A stretch of 39,762 nucleotides of DNA from Kribbella catacumbae DSM 19601 (lineage in GTDB: Bacteria; Actinomycetota; Actinomycetes; Propionibacteriales; Kribbellaceae). Below the pieces are notes generated by a model. The model did not search any database. It was not told where the DNA came from and worked only from the letters and a program-made list of their open reading frames with translations. The position numbers and the translations under genes were made by a program. The DNA is taken from positions 1-39,762 of the forward strand of contig NZ_AQUZ01000076.1 in assembly GCF_000372465.1 (NCBI RefSeq), written 5' to 3'. The first letter of the stretch is position 1, and each line of letters starts with the position of its first letter. Positions 32,670 through 39,762 of the stretch are shown in pieces.

Positions 32670-34321
32670 CCACGCTTCTCATCCCACTCGCCGACGCGGA
32701 GCCCGGCAACCAGGCTCTCACCATCTCGCTGTTCACCGCGGTCGTCGCCGTGACGCTGTACATCACCTGGTGGGCGTCCCGGCAGAACAAGACCACCGCC
32801 GACTACTACGCCGGCGGCCGCTCTTTCAGCGGCGCTCAGAACGGCCTCGCCGTCGCCGGTGACTATATGTCCGCGGCCTCCTTCCTCGGCATCTCCGGCC
32901 AGATCGCGCTCTACGGGTACGACGGCTTCCTGTACTCGATCGGCTTCCTGGTGGCCTGGCTGGTCGCGCTGCTGCTGGTCGCCGAGCTGCTCCGTAACTC
33001 GGGCCGGTTCACGATGGCCGACCAGCTCGCCTTCCGGATGAAGCAGCGGCCGGTCCGGACCGCCGCCGCGTCCTCGACGATCGTGGTGTCGATCTTCTAC
33101 CTGCTCGCCCAGATGGTCGGCGCGGGTTCGCTGGTCGGGCTGCTGCTCGGCGTGAAGAGCGAGGGCCTGAAGGCCGGCGTGATCGTGCTGGTCGGCGCGC
33201 TGATGATCATCTACGTGACGATCGGCGGCATGAAGGGCACCACCTGGGTGCAGATCGTGAAGGCCGTGCTGCTGATGACCGGCACCCTGCTGATCACCTT
33301 CCTGGTGCTGCTCAAGTTCGACTTCAACCCGTCCAAGCTGCTCGGCGCGGCTGCGGCCAACTCGGGCAAGGGCGAGGCGTTCCTGCAGCCCGGACTGCTT
33401 TACGGCAAGGACCTGACCGGGCAGATCGACTTCCTGTCCCTCGGCCTCGCGCTGGTCCTCGGTACTGCGGGGTTGCCGCACATCCTGATCCGCTTCTACA
33501 CCGTGCCTGACTCGCGGTCGGCGCGGAGGTCGGTGCAGTGGGCGATCGGCCTGATCGGCAGCTTCTACCTGATGACGCTGGCGCTCGGCTTCGGTGCGGC
33601 GGCGCTGCTCGACACCGGCAAGGACAGCGCGGTCGCGGGCTCGAAGGGCAACACCGCATCGGTACTGCTGGCTGAAATGGTCGGCGGTGGGCCTGACTCG
33701 CTTGGTGGCGCGATCCTGCTCGCGTTGATCGCCGCGGTCGCCTTCGCCACCATCCTCGCGGTGGTGGCCGGGCTGACACTGACTTCGGCGTCGTCGTTCG
33801 CGCACGACCTGTATGTGAACGTACTGCGCTCTGAAGATTCGGCCAAGGGCAAGGTCACCGAGAAGAACGAGATCCGGGTCGCGCGGTTCGCGGCGATCGG
33901 GATCGGCGCGGTCGCGATCGGGCTGGCCATTCCGGCGCAGAAGCTGAACATCGCGTTCCTGGTCGCGCTCGCCTTCGCGGTGGCGGCTTCGGCGAACCTG
34001 CCTGCGCTGCTGTTCAACCTGTTCTGGCGGCGCTTCAACACCTCGGGCGCGGTCTGGAGCATCTACGGCGGTCTGACCTCGGCCGTCGTGCTGGTGATCT
34101 TCTCGCCGGTCGTCTCGGGCAAGCCGACGTCGATGATCACCGGCGCCGACTTCGCCTGGTTCCCGCTGTCCAACCCGGGCATCGTCTCGATCCCGCTCGG
34201 CTTCCTGCTCGGCGTGGTCGGCACCTACCTCGGCCGCGACAAGACCAGCACCGCCCGCTACAACGAACTCTCAGTCCGCGCCCTAACCGGCGCCGGCGCC
34301 GAAGGCCCCGCCAAACACTGA
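32666..34321 (+). CDS. actP: Cation/acetate symporter, ActP-like (sodium:solute symporter family)
   Basis: 551 residues with about 13 membrane segments. Family marks are DYYAGGRSFSGAQNGLAVAG, AASFLGISGQIALYGYDGFL, LAEMVGGGPDS, AFATILAVVAGLTLTSASSF and FNLFWRRFNTSGAVWSIYGG. ActP imports acetate and related short acids with Na+ or H+. It follows the DUF485 gene with a GTGA overlap as in other bacteria. It is followed at once by a very large hairpin (34322-34427) that separates it from the convergent HxlR gene. It could carry another monocarboxylate. Confidence 0.92.
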   Translation: MTTLLIPLADAEPGNQALTISLFTAVVAVTLYITWWASRQNKTTADYYAGGRSFSGAQNGLAVAGDYMSAASFLGISGQIALYGYDGFLYSIGFLVAWLVALLLVAELLRNSGRFTMADQLAFRMKQRPVRTAAASSTIVVSIFYLLAQMVGAGSLVGLLLGVKSEGLKAGVIVLVGALMIIYVTIGGMKGTTWVQIVKAVLLMTGTLLITFLVLLKFDFNPSKLLGAAAANSGKGEAFLQPGLLYGKDLTGQIDFLSLGLALVLGTAGLPHILIRFYTVPDSRSARRSVQWAIGLIGSFYLMTLALGFGAAALLDTGKDSAVAGSKGNTASVLLAEMVGGGPDSLGGAILLALIAAVAFATILAVVAGLTLTSASSFAHDLYVNVLRSEDSAKGKVTEKNEIRVARFAAIGIGAVAIGLAIPAQKLNIAFLVALAFAVAASANLPALLFNLFWRRFNTSGAVWSIYGGLTSAVVLVIFSPVVSGKPTSMITGADFAWFPLSNPGIVSIPLGFLLGVVGTYLGRDKTSTARYNELSVRALTGAGAEGPAKH

Positions 34322-34427
34322 CCAAGCCCACATCTGGTGGGCTTGAACACCATGCGGTGGCCGTGAACAAGGTCCTTCCTGTTCACGGCCACCGTTTTGT
34401 GTTCAAGCCCACCAGATGTGGGCTTGG
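34322..34427. terminator. Giant nested inverted repeat between convergent genes (bidirectional terminator)
   Basis: A 29-bp perfect outer stem (34322-34350 with 34399-34427) and a 15-bp perfect inner stem (34355-34369 with 34380-34394) are separated by a 4/4 internal loop and capped by ten bases. Each outer arm can also fold alone, because CAAGCCCAC and GTGGGCTTG occur in both arms. The stem begins one base after the actP stop and ends 13 bases before the stop of the HxlR gene on the other strand. Confidence 0.88.
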
Positions 34428-34439
34428 CACGTGGCGGGG

Positions 34440-35081
34440 TCAGGGGGTGGGGGCGATCGGGAAGGTGGCGGCGAAGTGGTCGACGTGCTTTGCGGTGCCT
34501 GAGGTTTTGAGTAGGCCGGATTGAAGCGCTGCTGCGCCGTCGATCGCGCCGGTGAGGAGAGGGGCGATGGGGGCGAAGGCCTCCAGGACTACTGCGCCTT
34601 CGAGGGGGCCCAGGTCTACGGTCAGGTCGGCGCCGTCGACGATGGCGTGGACTACCAGGTCGCCGAAGTGCAGTTCGTACTTCGCCTTCGACCTGCTGGG
34701 GTGGAAGGTCGAGCGCAGCGCCATCACCAGTACCTCGGCGGTGATGATCTCGTCAGGGCGCAGTTCACCCAGAGAGCGCGCACCCCAGCGCCCCAAGGCG
34801 AGCACCACCTCATCGAGGTCGGCGCCGTACTCCGTCAACTCGTAGACGATCGCCCCGGACGGCCGCGGCTGCACCCGGCGTACGACGAGACCCGCCTGCT
34901 CGAACTCCTTCAGCCGGGTGGCCAGCACATTGGTCGGGATCTTCGGCAGGCCCGCGCGCAGATCCGTGTACCGCTTCGGGCCGACCAGCAGGTCGCGGAT
35001 GATCAGCAGCGCCCAGCGCTCCCCGACGAGTTCGAGCGCGCGGGCGACCCCGCAGTACTGGCCGTAGGTCTTCGTCGTCAT
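34440..35081 (-). CDS. HxlR-family transcriptional regulator with SCP2-like C-terminal domain
   Basis: 213 residues. The first ~100 form an HxlR winged helix (YGQYCGVARALELVGERWAL; LLIRDLLVGPKRYTDLRAGL-like IRDLLVGPKRYTDLRAGLPK; VYELTEYGADLDEVV), including the Cys seen in redox-sensing family members. The last ~100 (ELHFGDLVVHAIVDGADLTV; LEAFAPIAPLLTGAIDGAAA) look like a sterol-carrier-type ligand domain, an inference. The start ATG has TAGGAG just upstream. It is divergent from the PNPOx-like gene 55 bases away, which it may control. It is not obviously related to the glycan locus. Confidence 0.88.
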   Translation of the reverse strand: MTTKTYGQYCGVARALELVGERWALLIIRDLLVGPKRYTDLRAGLPKIPTNVLATRLKEFEQAGLVVRRVQPRPSGAIVYELTEYGADLDEVVLALGRWGARSLGELRPDEIITAEVLVMALRSTFHPSRSKAKYELHFGDLVVHAIVDGADLTVDLGPLEGAVVLEAFAPIAPLLTGAIDGAAALQSGLLKTSGTAKHVDHFAATFPIAPTP

Positions 35082-35100
35082 ATCTCCTACCTTACTCCCC

Positions 35101-35127
35101 TTGACAGACCGTACTTGCTTTTATGAA
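35101..35127 (+). promoter_or_regulatory. Candidate promoter of the PNPOx-like gene
   Basis: A perfect -35 hexamer TTGACA (35101-35106) precedes a -10-like TATGAA (35122-35127) with a 15-base spacer, short of the usual 17. It lies in the 55-base region shared with the divergent HxlR gene, so the HxlR protein may bind here. Confidence 0.35.
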
Positions 35128-35136
35128 GCTTAGCGC

Positions 35137-35577
35137 ATGGCGAAAATGACTGAGCAGCAGCGAGAAGAGTTCCTGGCCGATACTCACGTGGCCGTCCTGA
35201 GCGTGGCGGGCGAGCCCGGCCGGCCGCCGACCAGCGTGCCGACGTTCTACGCGTACTCGCCCGGCGGTGAGATCACGATGTTCACCGGCACGCAGCGCCG
35301 CAAGCCGAAGCGGATCGAGCAGATCAAGAACGCCGGCGTGGTGTCGCTGGTGGTGCAACGCGAGGAAATGCCACCGGCGTACGTGACCGTCGAAGCCGAG
35401 CTGGTCGAGGTTGGCAAGCCGACCGACGAGCAGATGCTGGCGATCGCCCGCCGCTACATGCCGGAGGAGCACGCCCAGGGCTACGTCCAGAGCGAACTCG
35501 GCGACCCGGACAACATCGTCCTGCTGTTCACCTTCCGCCCAACCCGCTGGCTCACCTCAGACACCTCACAGGACTGA
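35137..35577 (+). CDS. Pyridoxamine 5'-phosphate oxidase-like flavin-binding protein
   Basis: 146 residues of the split-barrel PNPOx-like fold: FLADTHVAVLSVAGEPGRPP (beta strand 1 and phosphate region), SVPTFYAYSPGGEITMFTGT, QRRKPKRIEQIKNAGVVSLV, YVTVEAELVEVGKPTDEQML, and a C-terminal FTFRPTRWLTSD (strand with the conserved basic-aromatic pair). Members bind FMN, F420 or haem and reduce small molecules; actinomycetes have many F420-linked ones. Cofactor and substrate cannot be read here. It is divergent from the HxlR regulator, a frequent arrangement for reductases controlled by HxlR proteins. Confidence 0.88.
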   Translation: MAKMTEQQREEFLADTHVAVLSVAGEPGRPPTSVPTFYAYSPGGEITMFTGTQRRKPKRIEQIKNAGVVSLVVQREEMPPAYVTVEAELVEVGKPTDEQMLAIARRYMPEEHAQGYVQSELGDPDNIVLLFTFRPTRWLTSDTSQD

Positions 35578-35743
35578 CCGACCCGAACCGTTGACGCTCT
35601 GGTGGCGCTGCCGTAACAATGAGCCAGCGCTGCGCAAGAATTCAGCAAACCTACGAAACTTCTAGAGCATCTCTGCAAACTTCTTGGCAGCCGTAGTCCC
35701 TTGTGCCTTCACCACCCCGCCCATCGGAGAGGCCCCGGATGCC

Positions 35744-38700
35744 ATGAGAACCACACCTGGAAGGTGGCGGCTGCTGGCTGCCACGGTCGTCGGCAGCCTG
35801 GTGCTGTCGGCCGGCCCGATGTTCGCCGCGGTCGGCGTGACCGGCCCCGGCGCGACCGCAGCGGCCGCAGTACTGGCCGGTCCCAACCTCGCGGCCGGCA
35901 GGTCGGCCACCTCGAGCAGCAGTACCCAGAACTACGCCGCGTCCAACGTCACCGACGGGAACCAGGGCACCTACTGGGAGAGCGCCAACAATGCGTTCCC
36001 GCAGTGGGTCCAGGTCGACCTCGGATCGTCCGTCAGCACCAACCAGGTCATCCTGAAGCTACCGACCTCCGGCTGGGGCGCGCGCGACCAGACGCTTGCC
36101 GTCCAGGGCAGCACCGACGGCCAGAACTTCAACGACCTGTCCGCCTCCGCCTCGCGCGCGTTCAATCCGCCGAGCAACGCCGTCACCATCGACTACGGCG
36201 CATCCACCGTGCGGTACCTCCGGATCCGGATCACGGCCAACACCGGCTGGCCGGCAGGTCAGCTGTCAGAGCTAGAGGTCTACGGCCCGTCGACCGGTGA
36301 CACCCAGGCTCCCACCGCCCCGGGCAGCCTGGCTTTCACCGAACCCGCCGCCGGCCAGATCCGGCTCACCTGGAACGCCTCGACGGACAACGTCGGCGTC
36401 ACCGGGTACGACGTGTACGCGAACGGCGAGCTGCGCACCAGCCTCGGCGGCAACGTCCTCACCTACACCGACAACCAGCCGGCCAGTGTCTCGGTCAGCT
36501 ACTTCGTCCGCGCGAAAGATGCCGTCGGCAACCAATCGCCGAACAGCAACACCGTCACCCGTGGCGGTAGCAACGGCCCCGGCAGCAACCTCGCTTTGGG
36601 CAAGCCGATCACCGCGTCCGGATTCGTGCACACCTTCGTGGCGACCAACGCGAACGACGACAACGTGCAGACCTATTGGGAAGGCAACGCCAACCCGGCC
36701 ACGCTGACCACCGAGCTCGGCGCGAACGCGGATCTCAGCTCGATCGTGATCCGGCTCAACCCGGACAATGCCTGGGGCAACCGCACCCAGACGTTCTCGA
36801 TCCTCGGCCGCGAGCAAGGCGCCACGGGCTTCACCACGATCGTGGGCTCCGCGTCGTACAACTTCGGCCCGTCCAGCGGCAACAGCGTGACGATCCCGGT
36901 GAGCGCGCGCGTGGCCGACGTACGGCTGAACTTCACCGCCAACACCGGCGCCCCGGCCGGTCAGGTCGCCGAGTTCCAGGTGATGGGCGTCCCGGCCCCG
37001 AACCCGGATCTGACCGTTTCCACCGTGACCTGGACCCCGACCTCACCGGTCGAGACCGACACGATCACTGTGTCGGCCCGGGTGAACAACACCGGCACGG
37101 CGGCCTCCGCGGCCACCGACGTCAACTTCTACCTCGGCACCACGAAGGTCGGTACGGCAGCAGTCGGCGCGCTCGCCGTCGGCGCGTCCGCAACAGTGAC
37201 GGCAGCGATCGGCACGCGTGACGCCGGCAGCTACCCGCTCAGCGCCAAGGTGGACGAGTCGAACGCGATCATCGAGCAGAACGACGCCAACAACACGGGA
37301 ACGAGCAGCAGCCCGCTGGTCGTCACCCCGGTCGCGAGCTCGGACCTGATCGCCTCCGCGGTGAGCTGGACTCCGGGCAACCCGGCGGCCGGCAACACCG
37401 TGACGTTCTCGGTCGCGATCAAGAACCAGGGCAGCATCGCGTCGGCGGCCGGCGCCCACGGCATCACGTTGACGCTGCTGAGCGGCAGCACCGTCGTACG
37501 GACTCTCACAGCCTCGTACTCCGGTGCGATTGCCGCCGGCGCCACCACGGCTCCGGTCAGTCTGGGTACATGGACAGCGGTCAACGGCCGGTACTCCGTC
37601 CGCGTGGTGCTCGCCGACGACGCGAACGAGTTGCCGGTCAAGCGGGCCAACAACACCAGCGAGAAGCCGTTCTTCGTGGGCCGCGGCGCGAACATGCCGT
37701 ATGACCACCTGGAGGCCGAGGACGCCACCGTCGGCGGCGGCGCGCTGGTAGTCGGCCCGAACCGCACCATCGGCGACCTCGCCGGTGAGGCGTCCGGCCG
37801 TCGTGCGGTCACCCTCAACTCGAACGGCTCCTTCGTGGAGTTCACTACCAAGGCGAGCACGAACACGCTCGTCACCCGGTTCTCCATCCCGGACTCGGCC
37901 GGTGGCGGCGGGATCAACTCGTCGATCAACGTGTACGTCAACGGCGCCTTCCACAAGGCGCTGCCGCTGACCTCGAAGTACGCCTGGCTGTACGGCGCGG
38001 AAGCCGGTCCGGGCAACTCGCCGGGTGCCGGAGCACCGCGGCACATCTACGACGAGGCGAACCTCATGCTCGACGGGACGTTCCCGCCAGGCACGAAGAT
38101 CAAGCTGCAGAAGGATCCGGCGAACAACACCAACTACGCGATCGACTTCATCGACACCGAGCAGGTCGCGCCGATCGCCAACCCGGGTGCGGGGTACGTC
38201 GTACCGGCCGGGTTCAGCCAGCAGGACGTGCAGAACGCGATCAACCAGGTGCAGCAGAACTCCAGCCTGCAAGGCGTCTACCTGCCGGCAGGGGACTACC
38301 CGACGTCGAACAAGTTCAACGTCGGCGGGCGAGCGATGAAGGTGATCGGCGCCGGGCCCTGGTACACCCGCTTCGTCGCGCCGACCACGCAGACCAACAC
38401 CGACGTCGGCTTCGACGCCTCGTCGTCGGCGAACGGGTCGACGTTCAGCGGGTTCTCGTACTTCGGCAACTACGACAGCCGCAACGACGGTCCCGGCAAG
38501 GTGTTCAACTTCAACGGCACGTCGAACATGACGATCGACAACATCTGGGTCGAACACCAGATGTGCCTGTACTGGGGTGCGAACACGGACAACTCGACGA
38601 TCAAGAACACCCGGATCCGCGACATGTTTGCCGACGGCATCAACATGACGAACGGGTCGGCCGGCAACACGGTCAGCAACAACGACGCCCGCAGTACCGG

Positions 38701-39352
38701 TGACGACAGCTTCGCGTTGTTCAACGCCGTCGACGGCGGCGGTGGCGAGGTGCGGGACAACGTCTTCGAGAATCTCTCGTCGACGTTGACGTGGCGGGCG
38801 GCCGGGTTCGCGGTCTACGGCGGCACCAACAACGTGTTCCGCAATCTGTATGTGGCGGACACGTTGGTGTACTCCGGAATCACGATCAGCTCGCTCGACT
38901 TCGGCATCCCGATGAACGGCTTCGGCGCGACACCGCCGACCCGGTGGGAGAACATCTCGGTGGTCAGAGCCGGCGGACACTTCTGGGGAGCGCAGACCTT
39001 CCCGGGGATCTGGATCTACTCCGCCACCAAGATCTTCCAGGGGATCCGGCTGACCGACGTCGACATCGTCGATCCGACGTACAGCGGGATCATGTTCCAG
39101 ACCGACTATGTGGGCGGGCAGCAGTTGTTCCCGGTCGCCGACACGATCCTGACCAACATCTCGATCTCCGGCGCCCGCAAGTCCGGCGACGCCTTCGACG
39201 CCAAATCCGGCTTCGGCATCTGGGCCAACGAACTCCCCGAACCCGGCGAAGGCCCAGCAGTCGGCACCGCCACCTTCACCAACCTGACCTTGTCCAACAA
39301 CGCGGTCGACATCCGCAACACCACCAGCACGTTCACCGTCATCCGCAACTAA
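35744..39352 (+). CDS. Modular secreted beta-helix glycosidase, GH87-like (alpha-1,3-glucanase type)
   Basis: 1202 residues. A signal peptide comes first (MRTTPGRWRLLAATVVGSLV), then a discoidin/F5-8C module (about 46-183, with SNVTDGNQGTYWES), an FN3 module (186-272) and a second F5-8C-like module (281-414). Two CARDB modules follow (420-645: PDLTVSTVTWTPTSPVETDT and SDLIASAVSWTPGNPAAGNT), then a CBM6/35-like module (652-809: DHLEAEDATVGGGALVVGPN). A right-handed beta-helix catalytic domain runs to the end. ADGIN (Asp ~964) and TGDDSFALF (Asp ~987-988) are where GH87 enzymes carry catalytic aspartates, so a mutanase-like enzyme is likely; a related beta-helix enzyme is possible. The ATG at 35744 has GGAGAGG about 11 bases before it. 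A strong terminator follows. Confidence 0.82.
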   Translation: MRTTPGRWRLLAATVVGSLVLSAGPMFAAVGVTGPGATAAAAVLAGPNLAAGRSATSSSSTQNYAASNVTDGNQGTYWESANNAFPQWVQVDLGSSVSTNQVILKLPTSGWGARDQTLAVQGSTDGQNFNDLSASASRAFNPPSNAVTIDYGASTVRYLRIRITANTGWPAGQLSELEVYGPSTGDTQAPTAPGSLAFTEPAAGQIRLTWNASTDNVGVTGYDVYANGELRTSLGGNVLTYTDNQPASVSVSYFVRAKDAVGNQSPNSNTVTRGGSNGPGSNLALGKPITASGFVHTFVATNANDDNVQTYWEGNANPATLTTELGANADLSSIVIRLNPDNAWGNRTQTFSILGREQGATGFTTIVGSASYNFGPSSGNSVTIPVSARVADVRLNFTANTGAPAGQVAEFQVMGVPAPNPDLTVSTVTWTPTSPVETDTITVSARVNNTGTAASAATDVNFYLGTTKVGTAAVGALAVGASATVTAAIGTRDAGSYPLSAKVDESNAIIEQNDANNTGTSSSPLVVTPVASSDLIASAVSWTPGNPAAGNTVTFSVAIKNQGSIASAAGAHGITLTLLSGSTVVRTLTASYSGAIAAGATTAPVSLGTWTAVNGRYSVRVVLADDANELPVKRANNTSEKPFFVGRGANMPYDHLEAEDATVGGGALVVGPNRTIGDLAGEASGRRAVTLNSNGSFVEFTTKASTNTLVTRFSIPDSAGGGGINSSINVYVNGAFHKALPLTSKYAWLYGAEAGPGNSPGAGAPRHIYDEANLMLDGTFPPGTKIKLQKDPANNTNYAIDFIDTEQVAPIANPGAGYVVPAGFSQQDVQNAINQVQQNSSLQGVYLPAGDYPTSNKFNVGGRAMKVIGAGPWYTRFVAPTTQTNTDVGFDASSSANGSTFSGFSYFGNYDSRNDGPGKVFNFNGTSNMTIDNIWVEHQMCLYWGANTDNSTIKNTRIRDMFADGINMTNGSAGNTVSNNDARSTGDDSFALFNAVDGGGGEVRDNVFENLSSTLTWRAAGFAVYGGTNNVFRNLYVADTLVYSGITISSLDFGIPMNGFGATPPTRWENISVVRAGGHFWGAQTFPGIWIYSATKIFQGIRLTDVDIVDPTYSGIMFQTDYVGGQQLFPVADTILTNISISGARKSGDAFDAKSGFGIWANELPEPGEGPAVGTATFTNLTLSNNAVDIRNTTSTFTVIRN

Positions 39353-39358
39353 AGCCGC

Positions 39359-39388
39359 GCGGCCGCCGGGACATCCCCCGGCGGCCGC
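39359..39388 (+). terminator. Strong 12-bp GC hairpin after the GH87-like gene
   Basis: GCGGCCGCCGGG (39359-39370), six bases, CCCGGCGGCCGC (39377-39388). It starts six bases after the stop codon and is the most conventional intrinsic terminator shape in the window, although no U-tract follows. Confidence 0.8.
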
Positions 39389-39541
39389 CGCTCCCCTGCA
39401 TTCGCGGACCCGGCCCACCCACCATCCGGTAGGCGGCCAAGTCAACTTCCAAGAGACTTTCCTGTCTCTAGGGAGGTTGTCCCGGTCTTCGTGGAACTTG
39501 AGGTGGCGGTCCCCCACCTGAGGCCTGCCTGGTGGTAGGTC

Positions 39542-39567
39542 TCGGGTGAACGACCAAGAACACCCGA
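39542..39567 (+). promoter_or_regulatory. Leader hairpin just before the transposase ribosome site
   Basis: TCGGGTG (39542-39548) pairs perfectly with CACCCGA (39561-39567). The AAGGAAGGGG ribosome site follows immediately (39568-39577). Insertion sequences often use such hairpins to block translation from read-through transcripts; that function is inferred here. Confidence 0.4.
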
Positions 39568-39582
39568 AGGAAGGGGACCGCC

Positions 39583-39762
39583 ATGAAGACCGTACCTACT
39601 CTGCACGCGGCCGCGCAGGCCGACACCATGAATTTCTCCGATCTGCCTGACGAGGTGTGTGTCGCGCTGGCCGATGTCGCCGGCGCGGCCCGTGAGGGCC
39701 TGCTGGCGATGAGTGTGGCCGCTGGGCTGGCGGTGATGCAGGCCATGTTCGAGGCCGAGATC
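39583..39762 (+). CDS. IS256-family transposase, N-terminal 60 residues (truncated by window end)
   Basis: The visible reading frame begins MKTVPTLHAAAQADTMNFSD and continues with REGLLAMSVAAGLAVMQAMF, the N-terminal pattern of IS256-type DDE transposases (a helix rich in REGLL...G...M). AAGGGG lies about eight bases before the ATG. The catalytic domain is beyond the window. No stop occurs before the edge, so it may be an intact copy. Confidence 0.88.
   Translation, partial: MKTVPTLHAAAQADTMNFSDLPDEVCVALADVAGAAREGLLAMSVAAGLAVMQAMFEAEI

Larger units (their letters stand above)
39450..39762 (+). mobile_element. Left end of an IS256-family insertion sequence (cut by the window edge)
   Basis: The end of the window holds the start of an IS256-type transposase gene with its upstream leader. 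A short palindrome AGAGAC...GTCTCT (39452-39469) lies near the probable outer end, followed by GGTTGTCCCGG and further small inverted repeats. The exact left terminus and target-site duplication cannot be set, because the right end is outside the window. Confidence 0.6.

Noticed and set aside
37043..39517. An 824-residue open frame antisense to the GH87-like gene
   Set aside because: High GC content creates long stop-free antisense frames. The translation is rich in Arg, Val and Asp without domains, and the sense frame has signal peptide and clear modules.

Overview
This is a high-GC window whose gene style suggests an actinomycete: GTG starts, ATGA/GTGA/TGATG overlaps between genes, strong GGAGG ribosome sites and many secreted proteins. 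Gene content and composition fit a Kribbella-like member of the Propionibacteriales, but that placement is an inference from style. No rRNA, tRNA or CRISPR array was seen.

The core (about 5.6-31.4 kb) is a cell-surface glycan locus. It holds recognisable candidates for all six enzymes of CMP-pseudaminic acid synthesis, spread over three transcription units: pseH-pseI (5586-7159, +), pseG (23314-24390, -) and pseB-pseC...pseF (26390-31434, +). Among them lie two GtrB/ArnC-type polyprenyl-phosphate glycosyltransferases, a large two-part GT2 transferase, a WecE/WecD-like aminotransferase/acetyltransferase pair (4-amino-4,6-dideoxyhexose chemistry), and a nucleotidyltransferase-like/methyltransferase fusion. 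Two paralogous cassettes each pair a methyltransferase-fold coiled-coil protein with a 276-residue GT-B-like protein. Three large paralogous polytopic membrane proteins of GT-C-like build complete the set. No flagellar gene is present, so a pseudaminic-acid cell-wall polymer (teichulosonic-acid type) or surface glycan is the most economical reading. The GtrB-like enzymes would supply lipid-linked sugars and the GT-C-like proteins would use them outside the membrane.

Around and inside the core are accessory genes. At the left are a 57-residue membrane protein, a small secreted four-cysteine protein and a GHL10-type secreted glycosidase. In the middle are a lipoprotein and a VapBC-type toxin-antitoxin pair. 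At the right are a methyltransferase, a DUF485-ActP acetate symporter operon, an HxlR regulator divergent from a flavin-binding PNPOx-like protein, a 1202-residue modular secreted beta-helix enzyme resembling GH87 alpha-1,3-glucanase, and the 5' end of an IS256-family transposase cut by the window edge.

The non-coding parts are rich in structure. There are long perfect or near-perfect inverted repeats at 3682-3761, 3837-3930, 10117-10216, 10379-10504 and 34322-34427, mostly at 3' ends of genes, and a gene-free 1-kb stretch (9659-10651) with tandem and dispersed repeats. The octamer GTACTGCG is strikingly over-represented across the whole window on both strands.
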